Program-made: the position numbers and the translations under genes | The notes under the pieces: model-generated | What the model was told of the DNA's origin: nothing | The model's database searches: none | Seen by the model: only the letters and a program-made list of their open reading frames with translations | Source of the DNA: a virus | IMG/VR virus record: IMGVR_UViG_3300048433_000357 | Coordinates: 1-25,251 of that record | DNA: 25,251 nt | Direction: 5' to 3' (one strand) | Shown: one piece after another, positions 11,805 through 18,677 of the stretch | Layout: every line of letters starts with the position of its first letter | Numbering within the stretch: position 1 is the stretch's first letter

Positions 11805-13641
11805 GATCCTCAATGCTTTAACCAGGCATCAGATATTCGTTCTGCGGTATGCCCGTGGACGAGAAGAACGAGCCTCGGAGTTTATATCCGATCTACTGAT
11901 GAGCGTTATCGAGCGGCTTGATCAGCCAGGACTCACGAGCTTCAGTCGGCAGCGAATACTGCAGCAAGGAGGCGACCTGTATCAGTATATGCTTGCCGAG
12001 CAGGGCTCATATCGCGATGAGCTGCTCGAGGCCCTTCTGGATTTTGGCGAGTATGAGGCTGAGTTCAATGCGGGCGTGATCGGTCAGCTAGGCGTCACAG
12101 CAGCAATCCCTACGCCAGGCCAGATCTATACGGCAATGAATACGAGCCTGATTAATATACCAGGCTCCCCTGGCTACTCTATGATCAGGATGCTAGACGA
12201 GTTCGACCGCCATACAAAAAATCAAATAGAAGTTCAGATTAGAGAGGCGGCTGTATTTGGTTACACTAACCAAGAGCTGGCCAAGCGCGTAGGTGATCTC
12301 GAGCCATTGCTGGGGCGCAGAGCGGCGACAGTAGCCAGGACAGCGACCAATCACGTATCGAATCAGACTCGCACGCTATCAATGCAAGAGAATGATGACG
12401 TGATCCAGGGGTATGAGTGGGTCGCGACGTTAGACGCCAGGACAAGCCTAGTTTGTATGTCCAGGGACGGCGTCATTTATCGAGACTTCGACAAAGACCC
12501 CAAGCCACCCGCGCACTTCAATTGCCGATCAACCATCACGATGGTGGTAAATCCAGAATATGACGTCGGGCCAGAGGGAGGCACTAGGCCGTCCGTGGGA
12601 GCCGATGGAGTCAGCCCTGTATCAGCATCGACAACATACTCAAAGTGGCTTAAAACGCAGCCACAGAGCTTCCAGGATAAAGTTCTCGGGCCAGGAAGGG
12701 CCAAGTTATTTAGGGAGGGCAATATAACCCTGGATAAGTTTGTCGACGAGCAAGGGAGACCTATATCTCTTGATCAGCTGCGTGGCGTCGATAAGCAATT
12801 CGCGCCGATGATGCAGCAGCAGGCGACTTTTAGCGCCGATCCTGACGAGCTTACATTTACGACGCCAGCCAAGCCGCTAGGCGATATTAATCCTAGGCGT
12901 ATGGAGGAGATACAACTCTTATCTGCTGCCAAAGCAAAATCGAGGCTCGAAGCATGGGCTAAGAACAACGCCCAGGACGAGAGACACTGGGGATATTCGA
13001 GATTTTATGGGCGCACCCAGGGCGCTAAATTCGATCAACTTGGATTGTTTGATGACGATACCCTGGTCGCGCTTGAGGCGTGCCTTGATGACATGGATCG
13101 GCTTTGCGATGCCTTCAACGTGCCGAGACTGCAGGGGTTTGTGAAAACGGGAGGTCGCGCAAACGCCGACATGGGCGATGCGATCATGGGCATCAATCCA
13201 AATACTATGGGTGCTCGGGTTAAAGGACTCACAAATGGAGAGCGTCGAAACAGGGATCAGTCGAAATTGAGCGCCTGGACAAACGAGGGTGGGACGTACT
13301 GGTTTCGAGGTCGACCCTGGTCGGCAAGAAGTTACCAGGACAACGATTTTGATCAGTTCAGATCGACCATATTTCACGAGCTGGGCCACCACATACACCA
13401 AATGTATGGCGCAAAGATGGACGTTAAGTATGGCCGTCGTGTTTTGCCGCCCGTAGAAAAGCTGTTTCGTAGCGGTAAATACTCCGCTAAAAAGCGGAAG
13501 TCATCGTCAGAGTATGGCGATACAAATTACGAGGAGTGGTTTGCGGAAAACTTCTCGCTGTATTTCCTAGGGCGAAAGGATAAGGCTGATCAACTTTTTA
13601 TCGACTTAATAGAGAAACTCCTGGAGGGAGCGTATGGATAG
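11788..13641 (+). CDS. MuF-type head morphogenesis protein fused to an HExxH metallopeptidase domain
   Basis: A 617-residue protein with a GTG start inside the previous gene. The N-terminal half is portal/head-associated; the region about 145-260 (RRAATVARTATNHVSNQTR, LDARTSLVCMSRDG, and HFNCRSTI) is the Mu gpF/SPP1 gp7-like domain, whose Cys and HxxCRS pattern are conserved. The C-terminal part (about 370-617) holds HELGHH (530-535), a zinc metallopeptidase HExxH motif, and EEWFAENF (582-589) 48 residues later as likely third-ligand helix of a gluzincin. MuF proteins sit in the head and can be ejected with DNA; fused enzymatic tails are known as MuF polymorphic toxins. Target and activity are unknown. 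Confidence 0.85.
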   Translation: MSANDEILNALTRHQIFVLRYARGREERASEFISDLLMSVIERLDQPGLTSFSRQRILQQGGDLYQYMLAEQGSYRDELLEALLDFGEYEAEFNAGVIGQLGVTAAIPTPGQIYTAMNTSLINIPGSPGYSMIRMLDEFDRHTKNQIEVQIREAAVFGYTNQELAKRVGDLEPLLGRRAATVARTATNHVSNQTRTLSMQENDDVIQGYEWVATLDARTSLVCMSRDGVIYRDFDKDPKPPAHFNCRSTITMVVNPEYDVGPEGGTRPSVGADGVSPVSASTTYSKWLKTQPQSFQDKVLGPGRAKLFREGNITLDKFVDEQGRPISLDQLRGVDKQFAPMMQQQATFSADPDELTFTTPAKPLGDINPRRMEEIQLLSAAKAKSRLEAWAKNNAQDERHWGYSRFYGRTQGAKFDQLGLFDDDTLVALEACLDDMDRLCDAFNVPRLQGFVKTGGRANADMGDAIMGINPNTMGARVKGLTNGERRNRDQSKLSAWTNEGGTYWFRGRPWSARSYQDNDFDQFRSTIFHELGHHIHQMYGAKMDVKYGRRVLPPVEKLFRSGKYSAKKRKSSSEYGDTNYEEWFAENFSLYFLGRKDKADQLFIDLIEKLLEGAYG

Positions 13642-13795
13642 AGCTGACGCCTGGATGGCGATCACCAAAATCACGAACAAGCGCAATGTGACCAAGGCAG
13701 ATATCGCCGAAGTCAGGCGCTTGATGGCGTTTTTGCCTGATGAGCAGCAGGCAGATCTAGAGGAGTCTTTATTCCTCATCGAGAAAGCAAAGTAA
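13634..13795 (+). CDS. Hypothetical protein (53 aa)
   Basis: GGAGGGAG upstream of ATG 13634 and an 8-base overlap with the MuF gene support it. The 53 residues look like two helices (ADIAEVRRLMAFLPDEQQAD). No family is recognised. By position it could be a partner, chaperone or immunity-like protein of the metallopeptidase fusion, or a small head protein; nothing in the sequence decides. Confidence 0.6.
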   Translation: MDRADAWMAITKITNKRNVTKADIAEVRRLMAFLPDEQQADLEESLFLIEKAK

Positions 13796-13796
13796 C

Positions 13797-13809
13797 GCGG
13801 CAGAGCCGC
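13797..13809 (+). other. Short hairpin before the scaffold gene
   Basis: GCGGC (13797-13801) and GCCGC (13805-13809) form a perfect 5-bp stem with a 3-base loop, right after the stop of the 53-aa gene and before the AGAGGTGA ribosome site of the scaffold gene. No T run follows, so it is not a terminator. It may set the 5' end or stability of scaffold/coat RNA. Confidence 0.3.
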
Positions 13810-13830
13810 ACAAACCACCAGAGGTGAATT

Positions 13831-14478
13831 ATGGAAATTGAAGGTATCGAACTAAACGAGGAGCAGAAAGCGGCAATTGAAGCGCAGCTGCAGAGCATGG
13901 TTGAGCAGCAGGTGTCTGGCTTAAAGAGCAAGAATGACCAGCTGTTAGCCGAGAAAAAGGCCAAGCAGCGCGAAGCTGAAGAGGCTCAAGAGTTAGCCAG
14001 GCAACAGGCTGAAGAAAAGGCAAAGGCCGAAAACGACTATAAACAGCTGTTTGAGGCACAAAAGTCTGAGGCTGATAGATACCGCCAGGAAATGGAGAAA
14101 ATGCAGCAGGAGCGCATACAGGCGCGCATTGACGCAGAATCTGGTAAACTTGCAAGTGGATTGACCAAGGACGTGGCAAAAGCCTCGCTCTTGCAGCAAC
14201 AGATAAGCCAGAGGCTTGCGTTTGTTGATGGGGAGATCCGAGTGACGGACGATAGCGGTCAATTGACCGTGTCCACACTTAGTGACCTGACAAGCAGCAT
14301 CAAAGAGCGTTTACCGTTCTTAGTTGATGGGAGTCAGGCAGCTGGCGGCGGCGCCGCACGTTCAGAAGGCAGGGCCCAAGAACGATCAAGTGAAGTAAGC
14401 AGGGCCGACTTTGAGGCAATGGGGCATCAGCAACGAGCTGAGTTTTTTGCGTCAGGCGGTCAACTTTTCGATGATTAA
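13831..14478 (+). CDS. Capsid scaffolding protein
   Basis: A 215-residue, highly charged protein. Residues about 10-105 are a long Glu/Lys/Ala/Gln-rich coiled coil, and the C-terminal part has a Gly/Ala-rich linker followed by a short helix (SRADFEAMGHQQRAEFFASG), as in scaffolds of siphoviruses where the C-terminal helix contacts the coat protein. It lies directly before the coat gene, the standard place. It would guide procapsid assembly and then leave or be digested. Confidence 0.85.
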   Translation: MEIEGIELNEEQKAAIEAQLQSMVEQQVSGLKSKNDQLLAEKKAKQREAEEAQELARQQAEEKAKAENDYKQLFEAQKSEADRYRQEMEKMQQERIQARIDAESGKLASGLTKDVAKASLLQQQISQRLAFVDGEIRVTDDSGQLTVSTLSDLTSSIKERLPFLVDGSQAAGGGAARSEGRAQERSSEVSRADFEAMGHQQRAEFFASGGQLFDD

Positions 14479-14489
14479 GGAGGCCGACA

Positions 14490-15407
14490 ATGGCTAACGT
14501 ACTTACAGACCTAGCAGCCGACATCTACAAAGCTGCTGATGTCGTGGGCAGGGAGCTAGTCGGCTTCATCCCCGCGTCAACTATCAATGCAAACGGCTCA
14601 GAGCGAGCAGCGAAGGGCGACGTCGTTCGTGCTTCATTCACTCGCGCTGCAACAGCTGTAGACGTGACTGAGGCGATGACTATCCCCGAGGGCACTGATC
14701 AGACTGTCGACAACAAGACACTGAGCATCACAAACGCTCGCGCAGTTCAGATTCCATACACAGGTGAAGATGTACGTCACTTGAACAATGGTATCGGCTT
14801 CGAGACTGTCTATGGTGATCAGATCAAGCAAGCTATGCGAACACTCTGCAATGAGATCGAAGCAGACCTCGGTGAGGCAGCTGGTACAGCTACCCCAGCG
14901 GGAACAGTAGGCACTGGTGGAACCGTTCCATTCGCGTCTAACTTCGACCTGATCGCAGACATCCGCAAGGAGCTGGTCGACAACGGTATGCCACCAAATG
15001 ACGGTCAGGTGTCTCTGATCATCAATACAGCGGCAGGTGCAAACCTTCGCAACCTGGCAAACCTGCAATCAGCAAACACTGCTGGCGGCACCGACCTGCT
15101 TCGCCAGGGCGTATTGCTCGACCTGCAAGGTATGGCTTTGCGTGAGTCTGGCAGCGTTTACTCAGCGGCTGGTACTGCGTACAACATCGCAATGCACCGC
15201 GCTGCTATGGAGCTTGCAATGCGCGCTCCAGCAGTTCCAAACGGTGGCGATTCAGCAGATGACGCGATTGTGGTTCAAGACCCACACAGCGGCCTCGTAT
15301 TTGAGGTTCGTTCATATCGCGGATACCGCAAGTCAATGATCGAAGTAGCAGCTTCATGGGGCGTAAAAGCCTGGAAGTCTGACTTCATTGGTCATGTATT
15401 GGGCTAA
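14490..15407 (+). CDS. Major capsid (coat) protein, probably P22-coat/HK97 fold
   Basis: A 305-residue protein after AAGGAGG. It has a helical start (TDLAADIYKAADVVGRELVG), a FIPASTIN segment, then VRASFTRAATAVDV and an alternating beta region (TVDNKTLSITNARAVQIPYT), features of P22-coat-like proteins, and ends with VAASWGVKAWK. Position between scaffold and connector confirms the role. It is shorter than P22 coat (430 aa), which has an inserted domain. The gene is followed by a terminator with a UUCG loop, which likely keeps coat RNA in excess over tail RNA. Confidence 0.85.
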   Translation: MANVLTDLAADIYKAADVVGRELVGFIPASTINANGSERAAKGDVVRASFTRAATAVDVTEAMTIPEGTDQTVDNKTLSITNARAVQIPYTGEDVRHLNNGIGFETVYGDQIKQAMRTLCNEIEADLGEAAGTATPAGTVGTGGTVPFASNFDLIADIRKELVDNGMPPNDGQVSLIINTAAGANLRNLANLQSANTAGGTDLLRQGVLLDLQGMALRESGSVYSAAGTAYNIAMHRAAMELAMRAPAVPNGGDSADDAIVVQDPHSGLVFEVRSYRGYRKSMIEVAASWGVKAWKSDFIGHVLG

Positions 15408-15413
15408 TACCCA

Positions 15414-15440
15414 GGGGCCTTCGGGCCCCATTTATTTTAT
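15414..15440 (+). terminator. UUCG-loop intrinsic terminator after the coat gene
   Basis: GGGGCC (15414-15419), loop TTCG, GGCCCC (15424-15429), then ATTTATTTTATT. The stem is perfect and the UUCG tetraloop is extra stable. The interrupted T run suggests partial termination, letting some transcription read into the neck and tail genes. Confidence 0.8.
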
Positions 15441-15452
15441 TGCGAGGATATT

Positions 15453-15941
15453 ATGGCGGAAGAGGTCACATTGATAATTGAAGATGGTTCGCTCGTAGCG
15501 AATGCGAACTCGTATATCACTGTCACCGCCTGGGATACCTGGGCAACAGATCGCGGCATAGTGCACAGCCATAGCGATGCAAAGATCAGCCACGCCATAC
15601 TCCGCGCAATGGACTATTTTGAGTCCCTAAACTTCTTAGGACTAAAGCACACAGAGACGCAGGCGCTGCAGTGGCCTAGAGATCGCGTATTTGTCGATCA
15701 CTATGACGTCGACGCCGATGAGATCCCGAAAGAAGTAAAGAACGCCATGTATGAGCTGACAAAAATCGAGCTTGATGGCGACAGCGCACTCAATTCGCAA
15801 GAGCGCCAGACAGAATCTGAGCAGATCGGCGACATTCGAGTGACTTACAGCAGCAATTCCATGATGAGAAAGCGAACGCCTGCATTCAATCACGCAGTTC
15901 GTAAAATCATCCATGGTGTAAACAGCGTGTCACGCACATGA
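15453..15941 (+). CDS. Head-tail connector (DnaT-like/gp6-type)
   Basis: A 162-residue protein with GAGGA 6-10 bases upstream. NANSYITVTAWDTWA (16-30) and QALQWPRDRV (70-79) followed by IPKEVKNAMYELT (91-103) are the signature of the so-called DnaT-like family found right after coat genes, which acts as the ring below the portal rather than in replication. It should bind the portal and receive the head-closure protein encoded next (ATGA overlap). Confidence 0.8.
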   Translation: MAEEVTLIIEDGSLVANANSYITVTAWDTWATDRGIVHSHSDAKISHAILRAMDYFESLNFLGLKHTETQALQWPRDRVFVDHYDVDADEIPKEVKNAMYELTKIELDGDSALNSQERQTESEQIGDIRVTYSSNSMMRKRTPAFNHAVRKIIHGVNSVSRT

Positions 15942-16288
15942 GCTTTAATTACGCTCCACTAGCCAAGACCGCAGAGACTCTGCTGGCTAAATTCGGACAG
16001 GAGCTGACGTTCACACGGACGTCAAAGGGAGCGTATGACCCAGGGACAGGGGCGACGAGTGATACCACGTCCACATTCACCAAGAATGGCGTTTTGTTTG
16101 ACTATCGCGATGCTGACTCTGCTGATCAAACTGTACTGGCTGGAGACAGGAGGCTCGTGTCTGAGGCCCATACTTATGAGGTCGGAGATACAGTCGCGAT
16201 CGGTTCAGACGTTTATCGCGTAGTCTCAATAAGCACCAACCAGCCAGCAGATACCGCCCTGGTTAGCGAGCTGCAGATACGCAAATGA
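15938..16288 (+). CDS. Head closure protein
   Basis: A 116-residue protein starting at ATGA. It has a helix (YAPLAKTAETLLAKFGQ) followed by beta strands (ELTFTRTSKGAYDPGTGATS, then DTVAIGSDVYRVVSISTNQP), the pattern of Hc1-type head closure/stopper proteins (SPP1 gp16-like fold). It would close the connector after packaging. The assignment rests on fold pattern and gene order. Confidence 0.7.
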   Translation: MSFNYAPLAKTAETLLAKFGQELTFTRTSKGAYDPGTGATSDTTSTFTKNGVLFDYRDADSADQTVLAGDRRLVSEAHTYEVGDTVAIGSDVYRVVSISTNQPADTALVSELQIRK

Positions 16289-16647
16289 AGACGCTGACGG
16301 CTGCCATTAAAGACTTTGCCGATCTGCCTGAGAAGGTAGTCAGAGGCACGTTGATCGGTATGGGCAGCAAGATCATCAAGCGCTCGCCAGTAGACACAGG
16401 TCGATTCCGCAACAATTGGCAGTTCAGCATAGACGCGCCAGCGACGGGCAAAGATCCAGGCGCAGGCAATGAGATTAACCTGGTAAATACAGCCAACAAG
16501 ATGGTCGCAGGCAATACGTTCTATATGACCAACAACCTGCCGTATGCCGAGCGGCTCGAATATGGCTGGTCGCAGCAAGCGCCACAGGGCGTCGTCCGCG
16601 TTACTCTCGGCGAGTACAAGACATTCATTGAACAGGCGTCAAAATAA
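16285..16647 (+). CDS. Neck / tail completion protein (HK97 gp10-like)
   Basis: A 120-residue protein at an ATGA overlap. RSPVDTGRFRNNWQFSI (34-50) followed by NNLPYAERLEYGWSQQAPQG (83-102) is the well-known HK97 gp10-like/neck type 1 pattern (PVDTG.LR.sw ... YA...E.G). It links head closure to tail terminator. Length fits the family. Confidence 0.8.
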   Translation: MKTLTAAIKDFADLPEKVVRGTLIGMGSKIIKRSPVDTGRFRNNWQFSIDAPATGKDPGAGNEINLVNTANKMVAGNTFYMTNNLPYAERLEYGWSQQAPQGVVRVTLGEYKTFIEQASK

Positions 16648-17051
16648 TGACGGTATTTAATGACATACAGGCGGCTTTAGACACACAGCTCGCCACGATT
16701 ACAGGGACGCCAGTGGCATTCCCTAATATCCCATATACACCGCAGGCTGGCACGACCTACCTGCGAGCAGCATTCCTACCAGCAGACACTATCCAGGCCT
16801 CCCTGGGCGTCTCTGGCAAGGATGAGACCAATGGTATTTACCAGGTCGATGTCGTCGCACCTCGGGGCTCAGGGAGACCGTCAGAGGTGGATACAGTGGC
16901 TAATACATTCAAGAGAGGTACAGTTTTGACGTATAATAGCCAGAGCTTGCGAGTTCGGTCAGTTTCGATCGGACCCGCTATTTTGGACGAGGAGTGGTAC
17001 TTCGTGCCCGTCTCGATAGACTTCCAGACATATACTGAGGCCAGAACATGA
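16647..17051 (+). CDS. Tail terminator protein (DUF4128-like)
   Basis: A 134-residue protein at a TAATG overlap. It starts with a short helix (FNDIQAALDTQLATI), followed by beta strands including YLRAAFLPAD and NGIYQVDVVAPRGSG, as in DUF4128/lambda gpU-like proteins that cap the growing tail tube. It is directly before the tube gene (ATGA overlap). Confidence 0.75.
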   Translation: MTVFNDIQAALDTQLATITGTPVAFPNIPYTPQAGTTYLRAAFLPADTIQASLGVSGKDETNGIYQVDVVAPRGSGRPSEVDTVANTFKRGTVLTYNSQSLRVRSVSIGPAILDEEWYFVPVSIDFQTYTEART

Positions 17052-17965
17052 CATTCGCAAACGGTGCACAGCACAGCCTACACTATATCGCGGAGACCAC
17101 GTATGGCACGACGCCGTCGACTCCCGCGTTTTCCCCACTTCCACACACAGGAACGACCCTCAACGTATCCAAGGATGCCGTCGAGAGCGAGAAGCTGAGA
17201 GGCGATCGCATGGTTGAAGACTTCCGTCACGGCAACAAGACCGTAGGCGGAGAAGTCACCTGTGAGCTGGAGTATGAATCATTCGACGACCTGATCGAGG
17301 CAGCCCTATGTGGCACCTGGGCTCTCGACGTACTCAAGGCAGGCACAACTCGCCGATCGTTCACGATACAGCGTAAGTTTGCTGACCTGGCTACGCCTGA
17401 GTTCCACACGTACAAGGGCTGCGAGATTAACTCGATGGCTTTGTCAGTGTCGCCCAACGCCATGGTCGGCTGCACGTTCGGCGTAGTTGGCAAGGATTTG
17501 ACGCTTGGAACGGCAGCAATCACTGGCTCCACGTTCTTAGCTGATGCTGGCAAGGTTCCATTTGACTCATTTACTGGGTCAATAAGTGAAGGTGGCAGCT
17601 CAATCGCGACGGTCACGTCGGTCGAGTTCACCCTGGAGAATGGCATCGAGCCGTTGTTCTCGGTTGGCAGCCAGACTACAAACCGCCCATCGATTGGCCG
17701 ATCTCGAGTCACTGGCACGCTGACCACGTACTTCCAGAGCAAGACGCTATACGAGAAGTTCTTGAACGAGACATCGTCTAGCATCACGCTGACTCTGACA
17801 GACCTGGATGGCAACAGCTACGAGTTTGACTTCTCAAACGTGAAGTACAACAGCGGACAGCCTGACGTGTCGGGTGAGGGTGCTGTGACGATAGCGATGG
17901 ACTTTGTTGCGCTGTACGACAGCTTAGACGATTCGCAGATCAAAATTACTCGTACTAACGCCTAA
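17048..17965 (+). CDS. Major tail tube protein
   Basis: A 305-residue protein beginning AQHSLHYIAETTYGTTPSTP, with a FRHGNKTVGGEVTCELEYES segment, characteristic of the phage_tube_2-type tail tube family. Ser/Thr-rich beta structure throughout fits stacked hexamer rings. The absence of a sheath gene next to it shows the tail is non-contractile. It is followed by tail chaperones (TAATG overlap). Confidence 0.85.
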   Translation: MTFANGAQHSLHYIAETTYGTTPSTPAFSPLPHTGTTLNVSKDAVESEKLRGDRMVEDFRHGNKTVGGEVTCELEYESFDDLIEAALCGTWALDVLKAGTTRRSFTIQRKFADLATPEFHTYKGCEINSMALSVSPNAMVGCTFGVVGKDLTLGTAAITGSTFLADAGKVPFDSFTGSISEGGSSIATVTSVEFTLENGIEPLFSVGSQTTNRPSIGRSRVTGTLTTYFQSKTLYEKFLNETSSSITLTLTDLDGNSYEFDFSNVKYNSGQPDVSGEGAVTIAMDFVALYDSLDDSQIKITRTNA

Positions 17966-18348
17966 TGGACTTCGCGCAGTTAGCTACAGCCCAGGCGCAC
18001 GCGCAGGGAGCTGAGTGCAATATCAAAAATCCACTCAACGGAGAGCCCACAGACGTGTTTATCACGATCATGGGGGCCGACTCCCGCGAGTGGAGAGCTG
18101 CCAAGAAATCACAGACGTCTCAGATACTGAAGGCTAAAAGCCAAAGCAAAGAGGACGACCTGGACTTTGACAAGATGGACGTTGACGCCCTGGTTTCTGT
18201 GACGCTTGATTGGCGCGGTATTGTCAAAGACGGCGAGGACTACGAGTTCAGCAAGAAGAACGCCCGAGAGCTATACCAGGACGCACCTGGCGTAGTCACT
18301 CAGCTTCTCGAGTTCCTGGGTACTGGCGAAAATTTTATAAGCGGCTGA
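17965..18348 (+). CDS. Tail assembly chaperone, short form (lambda gpG-like)
   Basis: A 127-residue acidic protein (Glu/Asp-rich, KEDDLDFDKMDVD around residues 68-80) ending in GTGENFISG. It lies between tube and tape measure genes, as lambda G does. It is expected to bind the tape measure and recruit tube subunits; it is not part of the final tail. A slippery site near its end allows some ribosomes to make the longer G-T form. Confidence 0.85.
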   Translation: MDFAQLATAQAHAQGAECNIKNPLNGEPTDVFITIMGADSREWRAAKKSQTSQILKAKSQSKEDDLDFDKMDVDALVSVTLDWRGIVKDGEDYEFSKKNARELYQDAPGVVTQLLEFLGTGENFISG

Positions 18349-18677
18349 CCGATGAGTTCGTGACGTTCGGTCGGTGGTGTATGTGGATTCACTCGCACCC
18401 TGATGGCTCTGACATCAGCCGATTTGAAACGCTGAAACAGGTCGAGAAAACGACGGGTGTCACGCCGCCAGACCTCTTATCAGCGCCAAGACTGAGCACC
18501 GATCACGACGATGCCTGGAAAGCGTATACGTCGATGCCGACTCACTCGTATGTAGAATTAGCAGCATACGAGCAGCTCACGGGTGTAAAATTAGACCCCT
18601 GGGAAGTCAGCGCGATCATTGGGCTGAGTAAATATCGAGGAGCGCCACCAGTATGGCCACTGAAGTCGGATCATTAA
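17965..18677 (+). CDS. Tail assembly chaperone, -1 frameshift fusion (lambda gpG-T-like)
   Basis: Reading in frame to 18336 and then slipping back one base gives a 237-residue product: 124 residues of G, then 113 residues from YKRLTDEFVTFGRWCMW to the TAA at 18675-18677. The second frame has no suitable start near 18336, its long open part extends exactly from the slip site to the tape measure start, and the pair G/G-T is conserved across long-tailed phages. The T part would recruit the tube protein. The frameshift site is described separately. Confidence 0.85.
18330..18375 (+). promoter_or_regulatory. -1 programmed frameshift site with downstream hairpin
   Basis: A AAT TTT at 18330-18336 is a canonical X XXY YYZ heptamer in the reading frame of G. 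GACCGA (18347-18352) pairs with TCGGTC (18367-18372) around a 14-base loop; the stem can be lengthened by G-U and C-G pairs down to about 18344. The spacing of 8-10 bases to the heptamer is typical of stimulatory structures. The 0-frame stop TGA is at 18346-18348, at the foot of the stem. Confidence 0.85.
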
